NCBI GenBank assembly: GCA_017553205.1
Contig: JAFZMV010000071.1
Location: 1-36,079, forward strand
DNA length: 36,079 nt
Reading direction: 5' to 3'
Source of the DNA: Selenomonadaceae bacterium
GTDB lineage: Bacteria; Bacillota; Negativicutes; Selenomonadales; Selenomonadaceae
A model generated the notes under the pieces. That model saw only the letters and a list, made by a program, of their open reading frames with translations, made no database searches and was not told the DNA's origin. Made by a program: the position numbers and the translations under genes. Of this stretch, positions 7,182-18,523 are shown piece after piece. Numbering within the stretch: the first letter of the stretch is position 1; the number at the start of each line of letters is the position of its first letter.

Positions 7182-8055
7182 ATTTGATATTGCGGGACGT
7201 GCAAAAATTTGGTTTATAGTTTCACTGCTCATAATTATCCCGGGAATTTTTTCAATGGCGACACGCGGTCTAAATTTTGGAATTGATTTCACGGGCGGAA
7301 CAATCATAGATTTAAAATTTGAACAGCCTGTAGAAATTTCAAAAGTTCGCGAAAGTTTGAAACCATTCGGACTGGACGGAGCAACAATTCAGTTATCGGG
7401 AGAAAGTTCAGATGTTTCCGCGTCAACTGATGTCATGATCCGCACGATTGATTTGGAAGAAAATCAGCGTAAAGAAGTCATGGCTGGAATAAAATCAACC
7501 GTCGGAAATTACGAAGTCATGCGGGAAGAAAAAGTCGGAGCAACAATCGGCGGAGAATTGATTTTCAATGCGATAATGGCTCTGATAATTTCATGGGTTT
7601 TGATAATTTTATACATTGCTTACAGATTTGAATTTAAATTCGGTTTGGCTGCAATCGGTGCGTTGATTCATGATATTTTGATTGTGCTGGCGATTTTCTC
7701 TTTCACGCAAAAACAAGTTGACTCGTCATTTGTTGCGGCACTTTTAACAATAGTCGGTTACTCAATAAACGACACTATTGTTATTTTTGACAGAATCAGA
7801 GAAAACTTAAAACTTCATTTCAGACGCGGAGGAAATGTCGGCGAACTTGTCAACCGTTCAATTTATCAGACTTTGACTCGCTCGCTTTATACAGTCTTTA
7901 CATGTTTATTTACGACTTTTGCACTGTACTTTTTCGGCGGAGAAACTACAAAAGATTTTGCCTTTGCTTTGATAATCGGTTTTACAAGCGGTTGCTATTC
8001 TTCAATTTTTATCGCGGGACCTCTTTGGCTGACTTTTAGAAATTGGAAAAAATAA
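7174..8055 (+). CDS. secF: Protein translocase subunit SecF
   Basis: Partner of SecD. N-terminal helix (about 11-30) followed by NFGIDFTGGTIIDL, the SecF signature, then a periplasmic domain and five helices including VGYSINDTIVIFDRIREN. 293 residues, typical. The start overlaps the end of secD, so the two are translationally coupled and made in similar amounts. The VWA gene follows 28 bases later. Confidence 0.96.
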   Translation: MPKFDIAGRAKIWFIVSLLIIIPGIFSMATRGLNFGIDFTGGTIIDLKFEQPVEISKVRESLKPFGLDGATIQLSGESSDVSASTDVMIRTIDLEENQRKEVMAGIKSTVGNYEVMREEKVGATIGGELIFNAIMALIISWVLIILYIAYRFEFKFGLAAIGALIHDILIVLAIFSFTQKQVDSSFVAALLTIVGYSINDTIVIFDRIRENLKLHFRRGGNVGELVNRSIYQTLTRSLYTVFTCLFTTFALYFFGGETTKDFAFALIIGFTSGCYSSIFIAGPLWLTFRNWKK

Positions 8056-8082
8056 TTTCGATTAGTAAAGGAGTGCTTTTTT

Positions 8083-8859
8083 ATGAGAGGAGTTTTATTT
8101 TCTGTAGTTGCATTGGCTGTTATCATCAGCGGAATTTTTTCAGCGTCGGCTCGTTCAATTCCTGTAGACACGCCGCCCAAAATTCCAAAGCCGTCCGAAG
8201 AAAATATTTCACTGCCACACAAACATAATGCAGATTGTGAAAAAACTTCCGAAGAACCTGTTCAAATTATTTGTATTTTGGATCGTTCAGGTTCAATGCA
8301 GTCACTTACGGAAGATACTATCGGCGGATATAATTCTTTTTTGGAGAAACAGAAAAAAAATCCCGGTAAAGCTGAAGTCACGACAATTTTATTTGATGAC
8401 GAATATGAAAAAATTGCTGACGCTGTTGACCTTAATGAAATTCAAGATTTGACTTCGGAAGATTATTTTGCACGCGGGACAACTGCTCTGCTTGATGCGG
8501 TCGGCAGAACTATTATGGATACTCTCGGCAAAATGGAAAAAGAAAAAATCTGTCCCGAAAAAAGAAGAGTTCTTGTTATGATAATGACTGACGGACAAGA
8601 AAACGCCAGCAACGAATACAGCAAGGCAACCGTCAAAAAACTTATCGAGGCAACTACTAAAGAATATAGTTGGAATTACATTTTCATAGGTGCGAATATT
8701 GATTCGGCGGCTGAAGCGGGATCAATCGGAATCAACGCAAAACATGCGGCAAATTATTCTCACGATCGTAAAGGTGTTGGAGAAAGTTTTTCAATGATGG
8801 ACGCTGCCGCAACTGAAGTCCGTGAAAAAGGAAAAGTCGGCGACAACTGGAAGAAATAA
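8083..8859 (+). CDS. Exported von Willebrand factor A domain protein
   Basis: 258 residues. A signal peptide (hydrophobic 4-20) ends in an ASA motif with likely cleavage after residue 23. A proline-rich and histidine-containing linker follows. The VWA domain has a complete metal-ion-dependent adhesion site: DRSGS (67-71), a threonine in RGTTALLDA (133-134) and MTDGQEN with D170. Such domains bind Mg2+ and partner proteins. Close relatives that I recall (YegL/TerY-like) are cytoplasmic, so export is notable. Good AAAGGAG site. It lies downstream of secDF on the same strand and before a terminator, so it may be co-transcribed; the partner is unknown. Confidence 0.85.
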   Translation: MRGVLFSVVALAVIISGIFSASARSIPVDTPPKIPKPSEENISLPHKHNADCEKTSEEPVQIICILDRSGSMQSLTEDTIGGYNSFLEKQKKNPGKAEVTTILFDDEYEKIADAVDLNEIQDLTSEDYFARGTTALLDAVGRTIMDTLGKMEKEKICPEKRRVLVMIMTDGQENASNEYSKATVKKLIEATTKEYSWNYIFIGANIDSAAEAGSIGINAKHAANYSHDRKGVGESFSMMDAAATEVREKGKVGDNWKK

Positions 8860-8904
8860 AAAAAACACTTCCCAATTATCGGAAAGCGTTTAAAAAAAAT
8901 TTTT

Positions 8905-8935
8905 TCCCTCTGTTATTCGGAGGGATTTTTTTTTT
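8905..8935. terminator. Bidirectional intrinsic terminator
   Basis: Stem TCCCTC (8905-8910) / GAGGGA (8920-8925) followed by about ten Ts on the plus strand. A-rich sequence on the other side gives Ts on the minus strand. It separates the convergent VWA and chemoreceptor genes. Confidence 0.85.
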
Positions 8936-8944
8936 GAAAAATTT

Positions 8945-11026
<2,082 letters not shown>

Positions 11027-11098
11027 TCAAAAAATTTTTTCAGAATATTTTTTTTAACAGCGAAAAAGAAAAAGTAATGTACAAGAAAAATAAATTCG

Positions 11099-11107
11099 TG
11101 TTATAAT
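11099..11107 (+). promoter_or_regulatory. Extended -10 promoter of carA
   Basis: TGTTATAAT with poor -35. The same string occurs before tatA (33675-33683). About 43 bases upstream of the chosen carA start. Confidence 0.5.
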
Positions 11108-11149
11108 CTCTTCAAATTTTTGTAGAGTTTTTTTATTGAGGTGAAAATT

Positions 11150-12229
11150 TTGAAAGGAAAATTGATTCTTGAGGACGGAACTGTTTTTCGCGGACAGATT
11201 TTTGGCGGAACAAATGCGAATTCAGAAGGCGAAGTTGTTTTTAATACAGGTATGACAGGTTATCAGGAAATTTTAACAGACCCTTCCTATTGCAGACAGA
11301 TTGTAACTTTGACTTATCCTTTAATCGGAAATTACGGCACGGCAAAAATTTTTGAACAGAGCAGAAAAAGTTTTGTATCGGGCTTGATTATCGGGGAACT
11401 TTGTACAATTCCAAGTAATTCGACTTTAGAAAGAACTTTGGCAGAATATTTGACAGTCGAAAGAATTCCCTGCCTTTACGACGTTGACACCAGAGCATTA
11501 ACAAGAAGAATTCGTGCAGAAGGAACCATGAAAGGCGTTATCGTCAGCGAATACACTTCACAGCTTACAATAGATCAAATGATGGAACTTCCTATTGATA
11601 CCGATGTTGTTGAGCAGGTTACGACGAATAAAACTTACACGCTGGAATCTGACAAAAAAGATGCTCCTTTTGTTGTCGCTATGGATTTTGGAGTTAAAAG
11701 ACATATTTTGGAAAGCATGAACAATCTCGGCTGTAAAGTCATGGTTGTTCCTGCAGGAACTTCGGCAGATGATATTTTGTCGATGAATCCTGACGGAGTT
11801 TTTTTGTCAAACGGTCCAGGAGATCCGAAAGATGTTCCTGAAATTATTGACGAGATAAAAAAACTTATCGGAGAAAAACCGATTTTTGGAATTTGTTTAG
11901 GTCATCAGCTTTTGGCGTTGGCAATGGGAGCGGACACTTATAAATTAAAATTTGGTCATCGCGGTTCCAATCAGCCCGTAAAAGATTTGAGGACGGGAAG
12001 AGTTTATATCACTTCTCAAAATCATGGTTACGCCGTTGACGAAAAATCTTTGAAAGATATTCCGCTTGAAATTACTCATATTTCCATGAACGACGGAACT
12101 GTTGAAGGCATGCGTCATAAGGAACTTCCGATTTATTCCGTGCAGTATCACCCTGAAGCCTCGCCCGGTCCTACCGACAATATGTATTTGTTCGATGAAT
12201 TTTTCAAGATGATGGAGTCTGAAAGATAA
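11150..12229 (+). CDS. carA: Carbamoyl-phosphate synthase small (glutaminase) subunit
   Basis: Hydrolyses glutamine and passes ammonia to the large subunit for carbamoyl phosphate synthesis (pyrimidine and arginine pathways). The N-terminal CPSase domain begins KGKLILEDGTVF. The class I amidotransferase domain has the nucleophile in GICLGHQ (C249) and the His/Glu pair in YHPEASPGP (H334, E336). The frame is open from a GTG at 11141, but TTG at 11150 is preferred because GAGGTG lies eight bases upstream; this gives 359 residues, normal. carB, usually directly downstream, is absent: a terminator follows. Confidence 0.95.
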   Translation: MKGKLILEDGTVFRGQIFGGTNANSEGEVVFNTGMTGYQEILTDPSYCRQIVTLTYPLIGNYGTAKIFEQSRKSFVSGLIIGELCTIPSNSTLERTLAEYLTVERIPCLYDVDTRALTRRIRAEGTMKGVIVSEYTSQLTIDQMMELPIDTDVVEQVTTNKTYTLESDKKDAPFVVAMDFGVKRHILESMNNLGCKVMVVPAGTSADDILSMNPDGVFLSNGPGDPKDVPEIIDEIKKLIGEKPIFGICLGHQLLALAMGADTYKLKFGHRGSNQPVKDLRTGRVYITSQNHGYAVDEKSLKDIPLEITHISMNDGTVEGMRHKELPIYSVQYHPEASPGPTDNMYLFDEFFKMMESER

Positions 12230-12253
12230 ATTTAAATTTTAAAAATTTGAAAA

Positions 12254-12289
12254 CCGCCGTACTTAATTTGACGGCGGCTGTATTTTTTT
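12254..12289 (+). terminator. Intrinsic terminator of carA
   Basis: Perfect stem CCGCCGT (12254-12260) / ACGGCGG (12271-12277), then CTGTA and a run of Ts to 12289. Confidence 0.9.
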
Positions 12290-12323
12290 ATGAGAGCAGA
12301 AGAATTTTCAGAGATTTATTTTG

Positions 12324-12371
12324 CTTGTCAACAAGTAATACATTGACTTTTTTTATTGAAACTTCTAAAAT
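12324..12371 (+). promoter_or_regulatory. Promoter of the RND efflux operon with an upstream palindrome
   Basis: TTGACT (12343-12348), 17 bases, TAAAAT (12366-12371). Just upstream, CTTGT-CA-ACAAG (12324-12335) is an inverted repeat of the kind bound by a dimeric repressor. No regulator gene is adjacent, so the binder is unknown. Confidence 0.5.
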
Positions 12372-12410
12372 TCTGCCATACTTTTATAAAAAATGGGGGA
12401 GGGGTTTTTT

Positions 12411-13643
12411 GTGTTTTTTCCAAAGAAAAAATTACTGAGAGCGGCGATAATAACTGCAGTAATTTCTTCACTTTTCACAGGTTGCGGCTCGCAAGAACAA
12501 AAACAAATGCAAGCACCAAAACAACAAGTCAAAGTCATGAAAGTTGTTCAAAGAGATGCACCGCTTTCCAGTGAATATGCAGGACAGTTAATCGGCACTG
12601 AAGAAGTCAAAGTCCAATCCAAAATCAGCGGGAACGTTGTAGAAAAATTTGTAGTCGGCGGACAGTATGTTGAAGAAGGACAATTACTTTTCAGAATTGA
12701 CGACCGCCAATATAAAACTTCAATTTTGCAGGCACAGGCGGACTTGGCACAGACTGAAGTAAATTTGAAAAATGCCGAAATAGATTTACAACGCTATCAA
12801 ATGCTTTTGAAAGAAAATGCAGTTGACGAAAAAACTGTTACCACTCAAGAAGCTTTAGTTCGTTCATATGATGCGGCGGCAGGAGTTAAAGCGGCGGCTA
12901 TTCGTCTTGCTGAAGAAAATTTAGCCGACACAAATATTTATGCTCCCATGAGCGGACAACTCGGTGTTGATGATGTCGCGGTAGGAACTTTTGTTTCAGC
13001 GGGACAAACTAACCTTGTTACAATAGGCTCACTTGATCCGATTTTCGCACAATTTTCAATCAGCGAAAACGAATATTTAAAATTTATGACAGTTCAATCA
13101 ATGAGCAGTGAACATAACCCTATGCAAGTTTCAATTACTCTCAGCGACGGAAAAGAATATCCTTTTGTCGGAAGAATCGTAGAAACTGACAGAGAACTTG
13201 CAAATAATACAGGCTCACTCACCATGAAAGCAATTTTCCCGAATCACGGCGGACTTTTGATGCCCGGAATGTTTGCCCGCGTAAAACTCACCGGAGAAAC
13301 TATTCCAAATGCAATTTTAGTTCCTCAGCGTGCAGTTCAACAGCTTTTAGGAAAAAGTTTTGTCATGACTGTCGGAGATGACGGAAAATCTAAAGCAAAA
13401 AATGTTGAAATCGGTCAGAAAATCGGAAGTTATTACATTATTACAAGCGGCTTGACAGGCAACGAAAATATTATTGTCGAAGGTTTGACAGGAATGACGG
13501 AAGGTGTTGAGCTTGCTGTAACAAATGTCACGCCCGGCGAAATGGGATTTACTTTGGCTAATGTTACCACGCCATATAAAACTGATGTGGTTACTTCGGT
13601 ATCAAGTTCAAATGCAAATGCTCCCGCTAATGTAAACAGATAA
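12411..13643 (+). CDS. RND efflux periplasmic adaptor lipoprotein (AcrA/MexA-like)
   Basis: Membrane fusion protein linking the RND pump to an outer-membrane channel. It has a lipoprotein signal peptide with lipobox FTGC near residue 24. A lipoyl/barrel-sandwich half (KVQSKISGNVVEKF) and an alpha-helical hairpin (ILQAQADLAQTEVNL) follow, then the second half (TNIYAPMSGQLG) and a beta-barrel. The start is taken as GTG at 12411, preceded by a strong GGGGGAGGGG; the frame is open further up but lacks a site. 410 residues. It ends 13 bases before the pump gene, so the pair is an operon. Substrate not predictable. Confidence 0.94.
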   Translation: MFFPKKKLLRAAIITAVISSLFTGCGSQEQKQMQAPKQQVKVMKVVQRDAPLSSEYAGQLIGTEEVKVQSKISGNVVEKFVVGGQYVEEGQLLFRIDDRQYKTSILQAQADLAQTEVNLKNAEIDLQRYQMLLKENAVDEKTVTTQEALVRSYDAAAGVKAAAIRLAEENLADTNIYAPMSGQLGVDDVAVGTFVSAGQTNLVTIGSLDPIFAQFSISENEYLKFMTVQSMSSEHNPMQVSITLSDGKEYPFVGRIVETDRELANNTGSLTMKAIFPNHGGLLMPGMFARVKLTGETIPNAILVPQRAVQQLLGKSFVMTVGDDGKSKAKNVEIGQKIGSYYIITSGLTGNENIIVEGLTGMTEGVELAVTNVTPGEMGFTLANVTTPYKTDVVTSVSSSNANAPANVNR

Positions 13644-13656
13644 GGGGGGCGACGTT

Positions 13657-16600
13657 GTGGCAAAATTTTTTATACACAGACCAATTTTCGCAATAGTAAT
13701 TTCGCTGATAATTGTTCTGGTCGGAATTTTGGCGGGACTTCAGTTACCTATAGCACAATATCCGCAAATTTCTCCGCCTACAATTTCAGTCAGCACAAAT
13801 TACGCCGGTGCAAATGCTGAAGTCGTAGATCAGACTGTTGCACAGGTTATTGAACAGCAGGTAAACGGCACACAGGGCATGGACTACATGAATTCAAACT
13901 CTGACGACACAGGGCGTTACAGTTTATCCGTAGTTTTTGAAGTCGGCACTGATGGCGATATGGACTCCGTTAAAGTTCAAAATAACGTTGCCGTTGCTAC
14001 TGCAAGTTTGCCAAGTGCAGTACAGGCTCGCGGTGTTGTTACTCGTAAATCTTCAAATGATATGGCTTTGTTTCTGTCAATGTATTCATCTGACGGAACT
14101 TATGACAGAGCATTTATGAAAAATTACGCCGATATTTATTTGCTGGACGAAGTTAAACGCGTCAACGGTGTCGGCGATATTCAAATTTTCGGTTCAGATT
14201 ATTCCATGAGAGTCTGGCTGAATCCCGATAAACTTGCTGAACTGGATTTAACTATTGCTCAAGTTACTGCTGCAATCAACGAGCAGAATACACAAGCTGC
14301 GGCAGGTACAATCGGCTCAATGCCTTTGTCTCAAGGACAGGAAAAACAATATACAGGAAAACTTCAAGGACGTTTGACAACTATTGAAGAGTTCGGCGAG
14401 ATAATTTTAAAATCCGACGGTAAAGGCTCCTTCGTAAAATTAAAAGACGTTGCGAGAATTGAAACAGGTCAGCGAAATTATAATATCGTTGCAAAATACA
14501 ACGGAAAACCCGCTGTCGGTTTCGGTGTTCAGCTTACCTCAGATGCTAACGCTATGGAAACAGTTGCCGCTGTCAAAGAAATTATCGAACGCGAAAAATC
14601 AAAACTTCCTCCCGGTTTGGTAGTCGCTCAAATTTTCGACTCTACGGACTATATCAGAGAATCTATTTCGGAAGTTGTTCATACTTTTGTTGAGGCTTTG
14701 GCGTTGGTTGTTATCGTTATCTTTGTATTTTTGCAGAGTTGGCGCGCAACTTTAATCCCTCTTCTTGCTGTTCCCGTCAGTTTAATAGGAACTTTCGGAG
14801 CGTTTATCGTACTGGACTTCTCGATAAATACTCTGACACTTTTTGCGATGGTTCTGGCGATCGGCTTGGTTGTTGACGACGCAATCGTTGTTATAGAAAA
14901 CGTCGAACATCACATGGAGGACGGTCTGTCACCTGTTGACGCAACTGAAAGAGCAATGGACGAAGTTCAAGGACCTGTTGTCGCGATAGCTTTTGTATTG
15001 GCGGCAGTTTTTGTTCCCGTTGCATTTTTGGGCGGAATGACAGGCGTTTTGTATAAACAATTTGCGTTGACGATAGCAATATCAATGGCGTTATCTGCTT
15101 TCATTGCGTTGACTTTAACTCCTGCACTTTGTGCAATGATTTTAAAACCGAAAAATCCTGACGCAAAAAATATTGGATTTTTGGACAGAGCATTTACTGC
15201 ATTTAATAACTGGTTCGAGAGAACTAAAAACGGTTATGTAAGAATTGTCGCGGCTTTTATCGGAAAATCTAAATTTGCGATTGTGTTCATGCTTTTAGTC
15301 GGCGGATTGACTTGGATAGTTTATCAAAATCTGCCGTCAACTTTCGTACCTGATGAAGATCAAGGATATTTTATGACTTCGGTCAGTCTGCCTGAAGGTA
15401 CTTCAATGAATCACACGCAGGAAACTATTGATAAATTGGCAAATGCGGTTATGCAGGAAATGCCGGGTCTTGATGCGTGTATGTCGGTTACAGGTTTTGA
15501 TATTCTTTCATTCGGTTCAAAACCAAGTGCAGGTATAGTTGTTTGCGGTCTGAAATCTTGGGGACAACGTGATGTAAATGTTCGGCAGTGTATCGGAAAA
15601 ATGTTCCAGCTTGGAGCGATGACGGTTCCGGAAGCCAGAGTTATCGCCTTCAATCCTCCCGCACTTCCGGGACTTGGATCTGTCGGCGGCTGGTCTTTGC
15701 AATTACAAGATTTGTCAGGTCATACCAATGAAGAACTCAACGCACTTGCGACCAAAATTGTTGCAAAAGCAAATCAGCGTCCCGAACTTCAGGGCGTAAG
15801 AACGACTTTTAATATTGCGTCGCCTACTGTTGAATATGAAATTGATCGCGAAAAAGTTAAACAACTCGGCGTGCAGCTTAACGACGTTTTTACGGCTCTT
15901 CAAGCAAATTTCGGCGGTATCGAAGTCAACGACTTCAACCAATTCGGAAGAACTTACAAAGTTATTTTGCAGTCTGACATTCTTTACAGAACAGAGGCTG
16001 AATCCGCTAAATTTATTTTCGTAAAAGGTGCAAACGGACAGAAAGTTTCGCTTGATACTCTTATTATCCCGAAATTCAGCACAGGCCCTACTCAAATTTC
16101 AAGATTTAATGTTTCTCGTGCAATAGCTTTTCAAGGTAATGCGGGACAAGGTTACAGCTCCGGACAGGCTATGAAAGCCATTGAAGAAGTTGTGACTGAA
16201 GAAGCGGGAACAGGATTTAATATCGAGTGGTCAGGACAATCTCGCGAAGAAAAGAAAGCCGCAAGTTCAACAAGTCAAGTTTTGGCGTTGGCGTTGGTGT
16301 TCGTATTCTTGATGCTTGCCGCGTTGTATGAATCTTGGTCAGTGCCTTTTGCGGTATTGCTTACAGTTCCTACAGGAATTTTGGGAGCGGTTGTTTCTGA
16401 ATATGTTCTCGCAATGATTGAAGGAATGTTTGGAATACAAAATCCCGGTTTACAAGACAGCGTTTACATGCAGATCGGAATAATTATGATAATTGGGTTG
16501 GCGGCGAAAAATGCTATTCTGATTGTTGAATTTGCAAAGGTTCGCGTTGATAGAGGAATGACACCGATTAAAGCGGCACTTGAGGCGGCAGGACTTCGAC

Positions 16601-16842
16601 TCCGTCCTATTCTGATGACTTCGCTTGCTTTTATCATAGGTTGTTTACCGTTGGCGGTGGCAGTCGGTGCAGGCTCTGCGGCTCGTAACGGAATGGGCGT
16701 GGCAGTTGTCGGCGGAATGTTATTTGCTACGACACTCGGAATATTTTTAATTCCTGTATTTTTCGTAATAGTTGAATGGTTCGCAGAAAAATTCGGCTTT
16801 ATGAAACAGGAACGCAAAAAATCTTCAATCGATTACATGTAA
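13657..16842 (+). CDS. RND multidrug efflux pump (AcrB/MexB-like, HAE1)
   Basis: Inner-membrane proton-driven exporter of 1061 residues, full length for the HAE1 group. It starts AKFFIHRPIFAIVISL. Proton-relay residues are D407 and D408 in GLVVDDAIVVIENVEH and K951 in GLAAKNAILIVEFAK. Two large periplasmic loops and twelve helices follow the family layout. GTG start after a GGGGGG site. Operon with the adaptor gene; an outer-membrane TolC-like channel is not encoded here and is probably supplied from elsewhere. A terminator follows. Confidence 0.96.
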   Translation: MAKFFIHRPIFAIVISLIIVLVGILAGLQLPIAQYPQISPPTISVSTNYAGANAEVVDQTVAQVIEQQVNGTQGMDYMNSNSDDTGRYSLSVVFEVGTDGDMDSVKVQNNVAVATASLPSAVQARGVVTRKSSNDMALFLSMYSSDGTYDRAFMKNYADIYLLDEVKRVNGVGDIQIFGSDYSMRVWLNPDKLAELDLTIAQVTAAINEQNTQAAAGTIGSMPLSQGQEKQYTGKLQGRLTTIEEFGEIILKSDGKGSFVKLKDVARIETGQRNYNIVAKYNGKPAVGFGVQLTSDANAMETVAAVKEIIEREKSKLPPGLVVAQIFDSTDYIRESISEVVHTFVEALALVVIVIFVFLQSWRATLIPLLAVPVSLIGTFGAFIVLDFSINTLTLFAMVLAIGLVVDDAIVVIENVEHHMEDGLSPVDATERAMDEVQGPVVAIAFVLAAVFVPVAFLGGMTGVLYKQFALTIAISMALSAFIALTLTPALCAMILKPKNPDAKNIGFLDRAFTAFNNWFERTKNGYVRIVAAFIGKSKFAIVFMLLVGGLTWIVYQNLPSTFVPDEDQGYFMTSVSLPEGTSMNHTQETIDKLANAVMQEMPGLDACMSVTGFDILSFGSKPSAGIVVCGLKSWGQRDVNVRQCIGKMFQLGAMTVPEARVIAFNPPALPGLGSVGGWSLQLQDLSGHTNEELNALATKIVAKANQRPELQGVRTTFNIASPTVEYEIDREKVKQLGVQLNDVFTALQANFGGIEVNDFNQFGRTYKVILQSDILYRTEAESAKFIFVKGANGQKVSLDTLIIPKFSTGPTQISRFNVSRAIAFQGNAGQGYSSGQAMKAIEEVVTEEAGTGFNIEWSGQSREEKKAASSTSQVLALALVFVFLMLAALYESWSVPFAVLLTVPTGILGAVVSEYVLAMIEGMFGIQNPGLQDSVYMQIGIIMIIGLAAKNAILIVEFAKVRVDRGMTPIKAALEAAGLRLRPILMTSLAFIIGCLPLAVAVGAGSAARNGMGVAVVGGMLFATTLGIFLIPVFFVIVEWFAEKFGFMKQERKKSSIDYM

Positions 16843-16903
16843 TTTTTGAAAAAAATAATACGTTCTCATTTAAGAGAAGAGCAAAAAATATAAAATTTAA
16901 TTT

Positions 16904-16933
16904 GGCTGGCAGGATTTGCCAGTCATTTTTTTA
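16904..16933 (+). terminator. Terminator of the RND operon
   Basis: Stem 16904-16911 / 16917-16924 (one G-U pair) followed by seven Ts. Confidence 0.8.
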
Positions 16934-16984
16934 TACTAAAAAAATCGAAAAAGGCAAGATCCAAAAACTTGAAACCTTGCCTTT
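16932..16984 (-). terminator. Terminator of the minus-strand tagA gene
   Basis: AAAGGCAAG (16950-16958) pairs with CTTGCCTTT (16976-16984). On the minus strand the stem runs into a T-rich tract (complement of 16932-16949). Confidence 0.7.
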
Positions 16985-17039
16985 GTTAATTTCGCTATGG
17001 TTCTTTCGTTGTCATAAAAAAATAACAAAAAATGAACCG

Positions 17040-17774
17040 CTAACCTTCAGAACTTTTCGACATAACAACTTTTAAAACAAATTTTGGAAGTGCGATCAAT
17101 CTTCCTGCACGGCTCGGCTGTAACATTGCTCTGAAAAGCCATTCAAGTTTTGCCTTCTGCATCCAAAGCGGTGCACGTTTTACAACTCCCGCCATTACGT
17201 CAAAAGTTCCGCCCACTCCGATTGAAACGGGAACTTTTAATTCATCTTTATGAGCGTAAAGCCATTTTTCTTGTTTCGGTACTCCCAACGCGGCAAGCAG
17301 AATGTCAGGTTGAGATTTTTTTATCTGCGAAATTATTTCAGGTTCGTCCTCTGCAGAAAAATATCCGTTCCGAACTCCGACAATTTTTATATTCGGGTAA
17401 AGTTCTTCTGCTTTTAATTTTGCTTTTTCAGCGATAGTTGGTGCGGCTCCGAATAAAAAAATTTTCCATGACTTTTTTGGCGAAATTTTCATGATTTCTT
17501 GTACTAAATCATAGCCCGCAACTCTTTCAGGCATATTTTTTCCGAGATGATGAGCCGCCCAGACTGTTCCCGCTCCGTCTGCCGTAACAAGTTCAGCCGA
17601 ATTCAAAATTTTTTTTAATTCTTCGTCCTCTGTTGCTCTCATTAACATTTCTGCGTTTGCCGTAGCAACTAGGGAAGATTTTTTTTCGGAAATTAAACTT
17701 TCAATTTTTTCAACAGCTTGTGCCATTGTCAAAGCGTCAACTTTTACGCCTAAAATTTCTACTCTCTCAAACAT
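17040..17774 (-). CDS. WecG/TagA/CpsF family glycosyltransferase (GT26)
   Basis: Likely transfers N-acetylmannosamine (or a related sugar) to a lipid-linked GlcNAc in the assembly of a cell-surface polymer, at the inner face of the membrane. The 244 residues match the family from LGVKVDALT to the C-terminal membrane-associating tail (WLFRAMLQPSRAGR). T38 and D66 (in VTADGAG) occupy the places of the active-site Thr/Asp described for TagA. GVGGTFDVMAG is also typical. The ribosome site is weak. It follows the MetH-activation gene by 19 bases. Whether the polymer is teichoic acid-like or enterobacterial common antigen-like cannot be told. Confidence 0.9.
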   Translation of the reverse strand: MFERVEILGVKVDALTMAQAVEKIESLISEKKSSLVATANAEMLMRATEDEELKKILNSAELVTADGAGTVWAAHHLGKNMPERVAGYDLVQEIMKISPKKSWKIFLFGAAPTIAEKAKLKAEELYPNIKIVGVRNGYFSAEDEPEIISQIKKSQPDILLAALGVPKQEKWLYAHKDELKVPVSIGVGGTFDVMAGVVKRAPLWMQKAKLEWLFRAMLQPSRAGRLIALPKFVLKVVMSKSSEG

Positions 17775-17793
17775 AATTCAATCTTTTCTAACT

Positions 17794-18471
17794 TTAAATT
17801 TTTCTTGACGGACAGTCTTTTTTGTCACATTCGGCACAGGAATTTTTTTTGTCTGCGGAAACTTTTTTATTTGCAGAAATTTTTTCCAGACCGATAACCG
17901 CCGTGATAGATTTTCGCGGAATCAACATCATAGAAATACTTAACTTCATTCCTATTTCTTCCGCACCTGTAATATTAAAAAAATTTTTTTGCTGAATCAA
18001 ATTCCAGTCGCCGTAACCCGGACTGTAACGCCAACGCATTTTATAACTTTCCTTTGCAATTTCACGTTCAACAGCTTTTTCAAGTGAGTCTGCGGCTTGT
18101 TCGACTGCACAGGTTGCCGCCGCGTCCATCAACATTGCCTCATAATAATTTCCCTGCTTGAATCTTGTAGTAATTTCCTGCTCAATTTTTTCTCCGACGG
18201 TAACAGCCATGCAGATAACTTTTTCACAGCCGTCCAAATGTTTTTCAATCGACTTCCCAATAATTTGAAAATGCGGCTCCGACAAAATAATTTTATTTTC
18301 GCTGTCGTAGTCGTAAGTTTTCCAAATTCCCCGCACGTCCAAAAAAAGCAGAGCCTCTTCGCATGCCTCAACAATATTTTCTTCTTTAAATTTTTCTGCT
18401 TTATCCAGTCCGGCATAACGCCGAGTTTCTGACGGATCAATTTTCAAAATTGGTGCATTGTACATCGGCAT
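17794..18471 (-). CDS. Stand-alone methionine synthase (MetH) activation-domain protein
   Basis: 225 residues resembling the C-terminal SAM-binding reactivation domain of cobalamin-dependent methionine synthase. The signature RYSPGYGDW (148-156) is clear, as is the helix with ATCAVEQAADSLE. It ends in a cysteine cluster, CAECDKKDCPSR, seen in the free-standing forms and possibly a metal site. In split systems this protein reductively remethylates cob(II)alamin on a short MetH lacking the domain; I infer the same here, but metH is not in the window. ATG with AGAGGAGG upstream. Probably co-transcribed with the glycosyltransferase downstream without obvious functional link. Confidence 0.88.
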   Translation of the reverse strand: MPMYNAPILKIDPSETRRYAGLDKAEKFKEENIVEACEEALLFLDVRGIWKTYDYDSENKIILSEPHFQIIGKSIEKHLDGCEKVICMAVTVGEKIEQEITTRFKQGNYYEAMLMDAAATCAVEQAADSLEKAVEREIAKESYKMRWRYSPGYGDWNLIQQKNFFNITGAEEIGMKLSISMMLIPRKSITAVIGLEKISANKKVSADKKNSCAECDKKDCPSRKI

Positions 18472-18523
18472 AAAAAAAACCTCCTCTAAAACGAAAAATT
18501 TTGTACCCTTCCGCTAAAATTTT

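Noticed and set aside
15715..16095. Long minus-strand open frame inside the RND pump gene (and similar antisense frames under other genes)
   Set aside because: No ribosome site, composition is the mirror of the conserved gene on the other strand, and no recognisable family.
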